DNA of 43,548 nucleotides from Cyanobium sp. CZS48M (GTDB lineage: Bacteria > Cyanobacteriota > Cyanobacteriia > PCC-6307 > Cyanobiaceae). Positions within the stretch are counted from its first letter, which is position 1; every line of letters starts with the position of its first letter. Both the position numbers and the translations under genes were made by a program. Shown here piece after piece: positions 1 through 7,966 of the stretch. The stretch lies in the NCBI GenBank assembly GCA_030373145.1, contig JAUCZK010000023.1:1-43548 (forward strand), written 5' to 3'. The notes beneath the pieces were generated by a model. That model was not told the DNA's origin. It did no database searches and was given only the letters and a program-made list of their open reading frames with translations.

Positions 1-56
1 CCTTCCGGCTCACGCGCAGTCCAAAAACATACCACAGAATCCAACAGCACCTGCCA

Positions 57-863
57 TCAGCCCTGCAGAAGCGCCTCAGCCCAAGGCATGAAGCGCTCCA
101 GGGCCTCGGGGCTGCTGGCGGCCAGCACCGGAAAATCCGTGCTGCCATGGTCGTCGCCTGGAATCAGCTGCTCGGGGCTGCGCACCAGCCAGCGCAGGGG
201 ACAGTGCAATTCACTCAGCACCAGCCAGGCCGCCGCCAGGTCCCAGATCTTGGGGGTGGCCTCCAGGGCCATCACGGTCTGACCCATGGCCACACTCACC
301 AGGTTGAGACTGGCCACCCCCAGCAGGCGGATCTTGCCGGGGAAGCGCTGATCAGGCAGCTTCTGCAGCACACCGATCGAGCGGCTGCAGAGCGAGGCGC
401 AGCCAGCGGCCTGGGCCTCGTTGCCCGGAGGAGTCAGTGGGTTGCCATTGCGCCAGGCGCCCACGCCGCGCACCGCGATGATCCGCTGGCGCAGGGGAGG
501 CACATCCAGCACCGCCAGCACCGGCACACCGCCCTCAAAGCGGGCCATGGAGATCGCCCAGTAGGGAATGCCGGCGGCGAAGTTGGTGGTGCCATCGAGG
601 GGGTCCACCACCCAGTAGGCGGAGGAGGAGGGCACCAGCTTGCGCCCCTCCTCACTCAGCACCCCCTCACCGGGATAGAGCTGGCCAAGGCCCTGCACCA
701 GGGTTTCATCGCTCCAGCGGTCACAGGCGGTGATCAGGCTGCCGTCGGCCTTGGCTTCCGAGGCCATATGGCCGAAATCCTTGCGTTGCCGCTCTGCCAC
801 GGCATCGAGCAGATCCGTGAGCCTGAGAGCCTCGGCTGGAATGGCGGGGAAGGTGGCGGTCAT
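57..863 (-). CDS. Inositol monophosphatase family phosphatase
   Basis: 268-residue protein of the Mg-dependent inositol-phosphatase superfamily, which removes phosphate from inositol phosphates or related sugar phosphates such as fructose-1,6-bisphosphate or PAP. The metal-binding signature DPLDGTTNF is near residues 87-95, an upstream Glu pair (LSEEG) near 70, and the C-terminal WDLAAA metal motif near 207. The length is normal for the family. The start ATG overlaps the stop of the upstream carrier gene by 4 bases (ATGA), so the two are probably translationally coupled. The exact substrate cannot be read from sequence; histidinol-phosphatase or inositol-phosphatase are both possible. Family assignment is firm. 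Confidence 0.93.
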   Translation of the reverse strand: MTATFPAIPAEALRLTDLLDAVAERQRKDFGHMASEAKADGSLITACDRWSDETLVQGLGQLYPGEGVLSEEGRKLVPSSSAYWVVDPLDGTTNFAAGIPYWAISMARFEGGVPVLAVLDVPPLRQRIIAVRGVGAWRNGNPLTPPGNEAQAAGCASLCSRSIGVLQKLPDQRFPGKIRLLGVASLNLVSVAMGQTVMALEATPKIWDLAAAWLVLSELHCPLRWLVRSPEQLIPGDDHGSTDFPVLAASSPEALERFMPWAEALLQG

Positions 864-2269
864 CCGAGTTCGGTGGTCAGGACCTGGGTCAGCTGCCGGG
901 ACGTGTCGTCGCGGAAACGGTGAACATTGACGGCGACCAGCACCCGCAGGGCGGCCAAGGCGATGAGGGCGGCCATGCCCAGCACCAAGGCATAGGGAAG
1001 AAAGGGACCCTGGCCGGGGATGATGGCACGACCCAGATCCAACAAGCCGCCCCCCAGCACCTTGGCCGTGGCTCTGGAGAAGGCCTGGGCCAGGCCCCAG
1101 ACACCAATGAAGGTGCCAGCGGCTTCAGGCAGGGTGAGGTCGAGCATCAGGCAGAGGGTGCTGTTGGTGCCGATGCCGGAGGCCAGCCCGAACAGCAGCA
1201 GCACCGCCTGAAGCAGGGGAACCTCCCCCACCAGGCCGCAGAGGATCAGCAGCAGCATCGAGGCCAGGATCAACTGACAGCCGAGCCGGGCCGTGGCGAA
1301 CTTCCCCAGCCTGGGCACGATCCACCAACCCGCCAGCACCAGACCGAGCAGGGTGCCGACCCCCCAGAAGGCATTCAGAGACGCAGTGGCGGCAATCGGC
1401 ATGGCGAACACGTCGGCGCCATAGCTCTCCAGGATCGGGTCCTGGATGAACAGGGCCAGGGTGAACAGCACCAGGAACAGAAAGAACACCGCCACCTGCC
1501 GGCTGGAGGTGATCAGACGCCAGGCCTGGGGCATGGTGATCGCATCGTCGCGGGCTGGGCTGGGGGCTCCGTGATCAGCTGGGGCCAGGGCCGGCAGGGC
1601 TGGCTCGATGCCCCAGGTGGCCAGCAGGGTGAGGCCCATCACCGCCAGGGCGGCCCGCACCATGAACCGGGAGAGCACAGCCTCCAGCACCAGCGGGTCG
1701 GTGACGCCATCGAGCCCCTTGAGGCTGCGGGAGATCACCACCGCTCCCACCACGATCCCCACGGTGAGCATGCACCAGATGATTCCCACCGCCCGGGGTC
1801 GCTCCCGCTCCTGGGTGCGGTCGATCACCAGGGCCAGATACGGGGTGGTGGCCATCGAAACCGCAAGCCCGTAGGCGGCGAACAGGGCACACATCAGGAC
1901 CGTGCCCAGAGTGATGGCGGCTCCATCCCCCAGCTCCCGGGCCGCAGCCAGCCGGAAGATCACCGGCACCACCAGCACCGCCAGCCCGCAGAAGAGCGCA
2001 GCTCCCAGCCAGATGTAGGGGGTGCGGTGACGCCCCCCCAGGGGCCGTGCATCGGAGAGCTGGCCGAAGAGAATCCTCGAGGGGGCCACGAATTGCTCGA
2101 AGGCCAGGGCCCCACCCACCAGCAGACCGGGAAAGCCCAGTTCACTGATCATCACCCGGTTGAGCATGCCGGCGAAGATCACCGCCAGAAAACCGAGGCT
2201 CCCCTGGAACAGCCCCAGCCGCACGGTGCTGGCGATCGAGAGGCTGGGCGGCGAGCTGGAGTGGGCCAT
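860..2269 (-). CDS. BCD/PucC-family MFS carrier
   Basis: 469-residue polytopic membrane protein with about 12 hydrophobic segments. The N-terminal half carries family hallmarks: a LNRVMISELG segment after TM1, then GQLSDARPLGGRHRTPYIW. This is the bacteriochlorophyll-delivery (BCD/PucC) branch of the major facilitator superfamily, implicated in chlorophyll insertion into, or assembly of, light-harvesting proteins. ATG at 2269 is chosen over an in-frame TTG at 2281. Its stop overlaps the phosphatase start by 4 bases. It is the third gene of a minus-strand run behind the TIGR03279 and TolC genes, separated from TolC by about 67 bases. The substrate is inferred from family only. Confidence 0.9.
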   Translation of the reverse strand: MAHSSSPPSLSIASTVRLGLFQGSLGFLAVIFAGMLNRVMISELGFPGLLVGGALAFEQFVAPSRILFGQLSDARPLGGRHRTPYIWLGAALFCGLAVLVVPVIFRLAAARELGDGAAITLGTVLMCALFAAYGLAVSMATTPYLALVIDRTQERERPRAVGIIWCMLTVGIVVGAVVISRSLKGLDGVTDPLVLEAVLSRFMVRAALAVMGLTLLATWGIEPALPALAPADHGAPSPARDDAITMPQAWRLITSSRQVAVFFLFLVLFTLALFIQDPILESYGADVFAMPIAATASLNAFWGVGTLLGLVLAGWWIVPRLGKFATARLGCQLILASMLLLILCGLVGEVPLLQAVLLLFGLASGIGTNSTLCLMLDLTLPEAAGTFIGVWGLAQAFSRATAKVLGGGLLDLGRAIIPGQGPFLPYALVLGMAALIALAALRVLVAVNVHRFRDDTSRQLTQVLTTELG

Positions 2270-2336
2270 GGTGGAGGGCAAGATTCAGGCAACGAAACCT
2301 TCCGGCCACCCGGGTTGATCCCCCGCCGCGCGCTCT

Positions 2337-4106
2337 CTAGGGGGAGAGAGGACCGCGCCCATCCGGCGTACGCACCTCAGACTGACAGGCCGGCAACAGC
2401 GGTTGGGGCTCGATCGGGATCTGGGTGGTGGGATCGGAGGCCGGCTTGCTGGAGGGAAGGGTGGGCGGCTGGCAGAAGGCCACCTGATCCAGGCCCGTGC
2501 GGCGCCTCAGTGCGGCCAACTGGCGGTTGTAGTCGGTCACGGCGCGGGCGTAGCTCACTTCCGCCTGGGTGAGGTCTCGCTGACTGTCGACCACCTCCCG
2601 CTGGGTGGTGACGCCCGCCTGGAAGCGCAGCCGGGCCAGGCGCAGCGCTTCGCGCGAAGAGATCACCGACCGGGAGGTGGTGGTGATGTCGCGGTTGTTC
2701 TGAAGGAGCAGATAGAAACTGGTTTCCACTTCCAGCCGAATCTGGTCGCGGCGGTCGGCGAAGGTGAAACGCTGCTCTTCTGCCGCCTGTTTCTGCTGGC
2801 GGTACTGGGCGGCTGCCCGGCCGCCGTCAAAGAGATTCCAGCTCAGATTCAGGCCGATCGCGTTATCCACAGACCAGTTCTGCCCGTTCAGCGGTTGACC
2901 CGTTGTTTGTTCAAATCCGTAGGAACTTCCGACCCTGAAGCTGTTGACAATCCGCAGAAACGGCTGAACAGCACCGATCGCCGCATTGGCATTGCTGTTG
3001 GCGACGGAGATCTGCAGGATGACCTGATCGAGCTCCTCTCGGAACGCATAGGCCGCCACAATGCTTTCCTGCAACGACGGCATCCAGGTGCCCACCACCC
3101 GGGCCGGCTCCTTGGCCGTCGGCGTGACGTCCTGGGGAAGATCCAGCAGGGAAGCCAGAGCCCGGCGAGCCACGGACTGTTCTGCCAGAGAATTGGTCAG
3201 CAACTGCTGGTCACGGGCCAGCTGGGTTTCCGCCTGGAGCACCTCAAGCTTGGTAGAGACCCCCGCCTGAAACCTGGCTCGGGCATCCTTGAGACTCACC
3301 AATGAGGCCCGCACCGATTCCTGACCGATGCGCACGCCCTCATCGGCAAGCTGCAGGTTGAAGTAATTCTGGGCCGCCTGAAGGCGCAGGTCGCGAAGGG
3401 CGATCAGGTATTGATTCTGGGCCTGCTCGAACTGGTCGCGGGCCGCAGAAATCTGGGGAACCCGCTGGGGATTGATCAGGTCCCAGTTGACACGAAGGGT
3501 CGCATCCATGGCCCAGATGCTGGTGGTGGTGCTGGTGCCCTGGATACGTCTGGTTGAGGGTTCAACGGCAGGACTAAAGAAGGTGGCTGGGCTACCAGGG
3601 AGAGAAGGAATGGTTCTGGTTCTGTACTGGCTGCCGGCGGTGTAACTGGGCAAGCCGTTGGCATTTAAATCGATCGTGGGGTACCAGAGGGCGATCTGGG
3701 CGCGCAGGTTGGACTTGGCCTGATCCACCTGGGAGGCCACCGCCTTGAGGTTGGGGTTGTTGGTCTCGGCCAGGGTTTCCACTTCCCGGAGGCCCAGGGG
3801 CCTGAGTTGCTGGATTTTGACCTGGGCTGGCCTGGTGGGCAGCGCCAGGGAGGGGGGAGAGGCCAGGGGTCGTAAACCGGGCTCAAGCTCGGTAGCCGCC
3901 GGTGGAAGAACGGTTGGGTCCGATTTGGGCCGGTTTCCCTTGACCTCAGGAGCCAGGGGAATCGGCACGGGCTGGGCAGGGCGTCCAGGTGCAGCCTCCA
4001 GGGGAGCGGCCACTGGGGCCGTGTCCTGGGCCAGGCTCACCCCCTGAAGGCCAGGGACAAGCGCCATCCCCGTCAGGGCTGCCGAAGCAAGGAAGGAGCG
4101 CCGCAC
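2337..4106 (-). CDS. TolC-family outer-membrane efflux protein
   Basis: 589-residue protein with an N-terminal signal peptide (hydrophobic core at about residues 6-25, probable cleavage before QDTA), a Pro-rich linker to about residue 95, then two related OEP repeats. The matching segments are RFQAGVSTKLEVLQAETQL and RFQAGVTTQREVVDSQRDL, the internal duplication expected of TolC trimers that form the outer-membrane channel of type I secretion and RND/ABC efflux systems. A Pro-rich tail follows. The start is GTG at 4106. No inner-membrane pump or adaptor is adjacent, so the partner is unknown. It follows the TIGR03279 gene with a 26-base gap and is probably co-transcribed. Longer than E. coli TolC because of the N- and C-terminal extensions. 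Confidence 0.93.
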   Translation of the reverse strand: MRRSFLASAALTGMALVPGLQGVSLAQDTAPVAAPLEAAPGRPAQPVPIPLAPEVKGNRPKSDPTVLPPAATELEPGLRPLASPPSLALPTRPAQVKIQQLRPLGLREVETLAETNNPNLKAVASQVDQAKSNLRAQIALWYPTIDLNANGLPSYTAGSQYRTRTIPSLPGSPATFFSPAVEPSTRRIQGTSTTTSIWAMDATLRVNWDLINPQRVPQISAARDQFEQAQNQYLIALRDLRLQAAQNYFNLQLADEGVRIGQESVRASLVSLKDARARFQAGVSTKLEVLQAETQLARDQQLLTNSLAEQSVARRALASLLDLPQDVTPTAKEPARVVGTWMPSLQESIVAAYAFREELDQVILQISVANSNANAAIGAVQPFLRIVNSFRVGSSYGFEQTTGQPLNGQNWSVDNAIGLNLSWNLFDGGRAAAQYRQQKQAAEEQRFTFADRRDQIRLEVETSFYLLLQNNRDITTTSRSVISSREALRLARLRFQAGVTTQREVVDSQRDLTQAEVSYARAVTDYNRQLAALRRRTGLDQVAFCQPPTLPSSKPASDPTTQIPIEPQPLLPACQSEVRTPDGRGPLSP

Positions 4107-4132
4107 ACCGATACCCGTTGTTATGACCGAGC

Positions 4133-5521
4133 TTAAAGAGCCGTGGCCGGACTGCCGAGGCAGGCGGCCACGAAATCATCCGCCCCCCGCACCAGACGGA
4201 TCGGCACCGGCAAACGCTGCTGTAGATCCTCCAGCCTCAGATCATCGAGGAAAACCGGCTCCCCCTGACGCAGCATCACCGAAGGGAGCAGCAGTTCCTC
4301 CCCCAGGTCATGGCCCGCCAGGCCCGCCAGCAGATCGGAGCCAGTGAGCAGGCCAGTGACCACCTGCTCCTGCCCCCAGTAGGGACTGGGCAGGCCGAGC
4401 AAGCGCAGGGACAGCCCTTCAACGGCATTGAGGCGATCAACCACAGGCGCCAGGGCCTCGGCCACCAGGCCCCCAACGACCCAGCTCAGCCGCCGGGGCT
4501 GCTTCAGACGGCGGGGCAAGCGGCTGGTGGCCTGATCCAGTGCCTCGAGAAAAGCGCGGATGCTTCCAACCCCATTCTCCTGCTGGGGCAGATCCTCATA
4601 ACTGGCGCGCTCCGGCAGGGGAAGGCCCGCCATCAGATACCACTCGTCGGAGAGCCAGGCGAAGCGGCTGCCGAGGGCCGCGTGGAACTGCTGCTGCAGC
4701 GGCTCCACCTGCTGGATCACCCGCCGGGCGCAGGCGCGATCGACCGCCACCAGGCCATCTCCGGGGGGACGGAAACGGGTCAGACCCACCGGGACCACGG
4801 CGGCGGAGAGCACCGCCGGCCAGTCGCCGGAGCCGAAACGGGCCAGATCCAGCAACGTGCGCTCCAGGGCCGGGCCATCGTTCACCCCTGGGCAGACCAC
4901 CACCTGGGCATGGATCTGCAGCCGCCGCTCGGCAAACCAGTCCAGCTGATCGAGCAGCAGTCCGGCCCGTGGGTTCTCCAGCAAGCGGCTGCGCAGCTCC
5001 GGATCAGTGGCATGCACGGAAACGAACAGGGGCGAGAGCCGCTGCTGCTCGATCCGCTGCCAGTCCGCCGCCGTGAGGTTGGTGAGGGTGAGATAGGAGC
5101 CGTAGAGAAAGCTCAGGCGGTAGTCGTCGTCTTTCACATAAAGGCTCTGGCGCCGGCCGGGGGGCTGCTGATCGATGAAGCAGAAGGCGCAGTGGTTGTT
5201 GCACTGGCGCAGGCCATCGAAGAGCGCCTCCGTGAAGGCCAGCCCGAGGCCGTCATCATGGTCCTTCTCCAGCTCCACCTGATGGAGCCTGCCATCGGGG
5301 TCCTCCACCACAAGGCACAGCTCCTCCTCCCCCACCAGCACCTGCAGGTCGATCAGATCGCGGGGCCGCACACCGTTGACACTGATCAACCGGTCCCCGG
5401 GCTGGAACCCCAGCTCCTCGCCGATCGATCCGGGCTCCACCGTGGCCACCACGGCGGGCTGGGGCTGGCGGGCTGAATCCACAGGGGCCAGGGGCAGACC
5501 TGCGGAGGGTTCGTTCCACAC
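4133..5521 (-). CDS. TIGR03279-type radical SAM protein (PDZ + DUF512)
   Basis: 462-residue putative Fe-S oxidoreductase. Residues about 22-85 form a PDZ-like domain (VEPGSIGEELGFQPGDRLISVNG). A radical SAM cysteine motif CNNHCAFC lies near residues 107-114, followed by DDYRLSFLYGSYLTLTN, typical of the cyanobacterial TIGR03279 group related to Clostridium DUF512 proteins. The reaction is unknown. The start is GTG at 5521, preceded by a 72-base gap from uppP. The downstream TolC gene follows closely, but I see no functional link. The family is nearly universal in cyanobacteria. Confidence 0.93.
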   Translation of the reverse strand: MWNEPSAGLPLAPVDSARQPQPAVVATVEPGSIGEELGFQPGDRLISVNGVRPRDLIDLQVLVGEEELCLVVEDPDGRLHQVELEKDHDDGLGLAFTEALFDGLRQCNNHCAFCFIDQQPPGRRQSLYVKDDDYRLSFLYGSYLTLTNLTAADWQRIEQQRLSPLFVSVHATDPELRSRLLENPRAGLLLDQLDWFAERRLQIHAQVVVCPGVNDGPALERTLLDLARFGSGDWPAVLSAAVVPVGLTRFRPPGDGLVAVDRACARRVIQQVEPLQQQFHAALGSRFAWLSDEWYLMAGLPLPERASYEDLPQQENGVGSIRAFLEALDQATSRLPRRLKQPRRLSWVVGGLVAEALAPVVDRLNAVEGLSLRLLGLPSPYWGQEQVVTGLLTGSDLLAGLAGHDLGEELLLPSVMLRQGEPVFLDDLRLEDLQQRLPVPIRLVRGADDFVAACLGSPATAL

Positions 5522-5593
5522 GGGAGAAACTTGGAGCAGAGGTCCTCAGTGTGGGCGGCCGGGGGCTCCAGCTGGCGGCTCCAGCTGATGGCT

Positions 5594-6466
5594 TCAGCTG
5601 GCGGTGGGCCCCATCCGCCAGACCCAGAGCAGCAGCAGCAGCCCGAAGGCGAGCCGGTAGATCACGAAGATCCAGGTGCTGTGGTTCTGCAGGAAGCGCA
5701 GCAACCAGGCGATGGCCAGCCAGGACACCACAGCGGCGGAGGCAATGCCGATCAGCAGGGGGATCGGGCCGAGGCTGGCACCGCTGGCAAAGGCCGACTT
5801 CAGTTCCACCAGTCCGGCCAGGGTGATCGCCGGGATGCCGAGCAGGAAGGAGAACCGGGCCGCCGCCGCCCGCTGCCAGCCATCGAAGAGCGAGGCGGTG
5901 AGGGTGCTGCCGGAGCGCGACACCCCCGGAATCACAGCGAGGGCCTGGGCGATGCCCACCAGCAGGCCATCGATCGGGCGAACCTGGGGCAGATCCCGCT
6001 GGCGGCGACCGGCCCGCTCGGCCAGGGCCAGCAGCAGGGCCATCACGATCGACACCAGGGCGATCGAGCTGATGCTGCGCAGGGGTGAGCTCTCGTAGGC
6101 CGGCCACAGCGTCTTGATGGCCAGTCCGGCCAGCACGATCGGCAGGGTGCCGATGGCCATGGCCACCCCCAGCCGAGCAGAGGGATCCCCCCAACTGCCA
6201 TGGCGGAAGGCGCGGCTCACCCCCGCCAGCACTTCGACAAGGTCGTGGCGGAAATACACCAGCACCGCCGCGATACTGCCCAGCTGGATCACGGCGGTGA
6301 CGGCCACCCCCGGATCACCCCAGCCGAGCAACACCGGCACCACCTTGAGGTGGGCGGTGCTGCTGATCGGTAGAAATTCAGTGAGGCCCTGGACAATGCC
6401 GAGCACCAGGGCGTGCCAGCAGGCCTCAAGGAAACCTGGAACCGGGGCGGGAAGGGGGGAGCCCAT
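5594..6466 (-). CDS. uppP: Undecaprenyl-diphosphate phosphatase
   Basis: 290-residue integral membrane enzyme of the BacA/UppP family. It dephosphorylates undecaprenyl diphosphate at the membrane to recycle the lipid carrier for peptidoglycan and polysaccharide synthesis. Visible motifs are GLTEFLPISSTAHL near residues 29-42 and the catalytic PGVSRSGST near 180. About eight membrane segments are apparent and the length is typical. ATG at 6466. A TANNNT-type -10 (TAGGGT) sits 28 bases upstream at 6494-6499, so it probably has its own promoter; that element overlaps the proposed start of the divergent DUF3120 gene. Confidence 0.96.
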   Translation of the reverse strand: MGSPLPAPVPGFLEACWHALVLGIVQGLTEFLPISSTAHLKVVPVLLGWGDPGVAVTAVIQLGSIAAVLVYFRHDLVEVLAGVSRAFRHGSWGDPSARLGVAMAIGTLPIVLAGLAIKTLWPAYESSPLRSISSIALVSIVMALLLALAERAGRRQRDLPQVRPIDGLLVGIAQALAVIPGVSRSGSTLTASLFDGWQRAAAARFSFLLGIPAITLAGLVELKSAFASGASLGPIPLLIGIASAAVVSWLAIAWLLRFLQNHSTWIFVIYRLAFGLLLLLWVWRMGPTAS

Positions 6467-6493
6467 GCGTGGCTTGGCACGGCAGAGCCAGTG

Positions 6494-6499
6494 ACCCTA
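6494..6499 (-). promoter_or_regulatory. Putative -10 element of uppP
   Basis: On the minus strand this reads TAGGGT, within CATAGGGTCA. It fits the cyanobacterial sigma-A -10 pattern TANNNT and would place transcription start about 20 bases before the uppP ATG. Nearly the same string lies upstream of rimO (CATAGGGTGA), the sufA-type gene (CATAGAGTGA) and zds (CATAGAGTCA). I see no convincing -35. Inference from pattern only. Confidence 0.4.
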
Positions 6500-7350
6500 T
6501 GTCTGCTTGGGCCGCGGCTCCCTTACCGGCGTCCCTTAAGGTTGCATACCTTTCTTCACAGAACCAGGTGATCGGGGCCGCCACCACTCCTGCCACTGCC
6601 GCCCTGGTCCCCGAGACCCTTGTCGTTCCCTGGCCCCCATCGCGGGCTACACCCAAGACCGCTGGCACGACCAGAGAACAGACCACTCGGGAGGCATCCG
6701 GGGCTGCCCCCCTGCCCGCACTGGCTTCAGCCCTGGTGGTGGTGCCCGTGTTCCTGCAGGCCCCATGGGTGCGACTGCACCCCAGCAGCGCCACCCTGTT
6801 TACAGCCGTGATCCTGGCCACCGGGGTGCTGCTGGAGTGGCGGGGCCCTGGGCGCTGGCGGGGGTTCGGGCCGCTGCTGGTGGGCTTCAGTGGCAGCTGG
6901 CTGGCCGGTTGTCTGTTCTGGGGATGGTGCCGGCTGCATCCCCTCTGGCACCTGCCGATCGAAGCCTTCGCCCTGCCCCTGGCCCTGGCCGGGCTCAGCG
7001 GCCGCTGGCGCAACGCCGCTCTCTTTTATCTGGCCTCACTGCTGGGCACCGCATGCACCGATGGGGCCATGGCCCTAACCGGGGTGATGCCGCTCTGGCC
7101 GCAGGTGCTGAGCGCACCGGTCGCTGAGGCCCCAGCTCTCTTGCATCAGGCCGCCCTGCAGGTGCTGCAACCGGCTCCGCTGGCCCTGGTGCTGGGACTG
7201 GCCGTGGCTCTGACGCTGCTGGCGCGCCGCTGCCGTCGCTCGGGAGCAGGCGGGCGCCTGGCCGCGGCCACCCTGGTGACCACAGTGCTGGTGGACGGCC
7301 TGTTCCTGATCGCCGCCCTGCTCAGCCCCCACCTGAGCGGACTGGTCTGA
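6499..7350 (+). CDS. DUF3120 membrane protein
   Basis: 283-residue protein if started at ATG 6499. Residues from about 75 onward contain six or so hydrophobic segments, beginning with ALASALVVVPVFLQAPWVRL, a hallmark of the cyanobacterial DUF3120 family of unknown function. The first 70 residues are low-complexity Ala/Thr/Pro and unlike the family. Possible -10 elements (TAAGGT at 6537, TACCTT at 6547) lie inside this stretch, and the uppP -10 overlaps the ATG, so GTG at 6568 or a later start may be the real one. psbU follows 176 bases downstream. The family call is good, the N-terminus uncertain. Confidence 0.8.
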   Translation: MSAWAAAPLPASLKVAYLSSQNQVIGAATTPATAALVPETLVVPWPPSRATPKTAGTTREQTTREASGAAPLPALASALVVVPVFLQAPWVRLHPSSATLFTAVILATGVLLEWRGPGRWRGFGPLLVGFSGSWLAGCLFWGWCRLHPLWHLPIEAFALPLALAGLSGRWRNAALFYLASLLGTACTDGAMALTGVMPLWPQVLSAPVAEAPALLHQAALQVLQPAPLALVLGLAVALTLLARRCRRSGAGGRLAAATLVTTVLVDGLFLIAALLSPHLSGLV

Positions 7351-7526
7351 AGGCAAGCGCTGCCGGGCCGTGGAGTGGGAATTGAAGAACTGCAAAAGCC
7401 TTGGCCCTATGGGGATTGATCCGCCATCCGGCCTGTAGCGTTGCCCCTGACCCTGCTCGGAGAGCTTCCGAGTCAAGGCCTGCATCCAACGGCGATCCTC
7501 ACCGATCCACACCACGGAGAACTGCG

Positions 7527-7904
7527 ATGAAACGGCTGGTTGCCTGGATGATGAGCGGCGTGCTGCTGGCCGGCCTGCTGGTCACACTGCTCCTGCCCCC
7601 GGCGGTTCAGGCGGAGGAACTGCGCAATGTGGCCGATGAGAAGATCGCGGCCCGCCAGGGCAAGGTGGATCTCAACAACTCCCCCGTGCGCAGCTTCCAG
7701 CAGTTCCCCGGCATGTATCCGACCCTGGCCGGCAAGATCGTGATCGGCGGTCCCTACGAGGAGATCGACGACGTTCTGGGCCTGGATCTGACTGATCGGC
7801 AGAAGGAACTGTTCGAGAAGTACAAGGACAATTTCACGGTGACACCGCCCTCAATCGCTCTTAATGAGGGCGACGATCGCATCAACCAGGGCGTGTACCG
7901 CTGA
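7527..7904 (+). CDS. psbU: Photosystem II extrinsic 12 kDa protein PsbU
   Basis: 125-residue lumenal extrinsic subunit of photosystem II that stabilises the oxygen-evolving Mn4CaO5 cluster. A signal peptide is clear (LAGLLVTLLLPPAVQA, cleavage before EELRNV). The mature part has the helix-hairpin-helix-like fold signature KVDLNNSPVRSFQQFPGMYP and ends QGVYR. ATG 7527 is preceded by GGAGA at suitable spacing; an in-frame ATG at 7401 would add a non-signal extension and is rejected. A TAGCGT at 7436-7441 is a possible -10. A strong terminator follows 25 bases after the stop. Confidence 0.97.
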   Translation: MKRLVAWMMSGVLLAGLLVTLLLPPAVQAEELRNVADEKIAARQGKVDLNNSPVRSFQQFPGMYPTLAGKIVIGGPYEEIDDVLGLDLTDRQKELFEKYKDNFTVTPPSIALNEGDDRINQGVYR

Positions 7905-7929
7905 CCCCCTAAAGTCTCGACCCTCCGAA

Positions 7930-7955
7930 AGCCGTCGGTCTCCGGCGGCTTTTTT
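7930..7955 (+). terminator. Rho-independent terminator after psbU
   Basis: Nine-base-pair stem (AGCCGTCGG / CCGGCGGCT, one G-U pair) with a three-base loop, running straight into six Ts. It ends only 11 bases before the nadB start codon, so nadB transcripts must either read through or begin upstream of this hairpin. Confidence 0.9.
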
Positions 7956-7966
7956 CGTGGCCCTGT

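Noticed and set aside
920-2572. 550-codon open frame on the plus strand opposite the PucC-type gene
   Set aside because: Gln/His/Gly-rich shadow typical of high-GC codon bias; no domain pattern, while the minus frame is a clear transporter.
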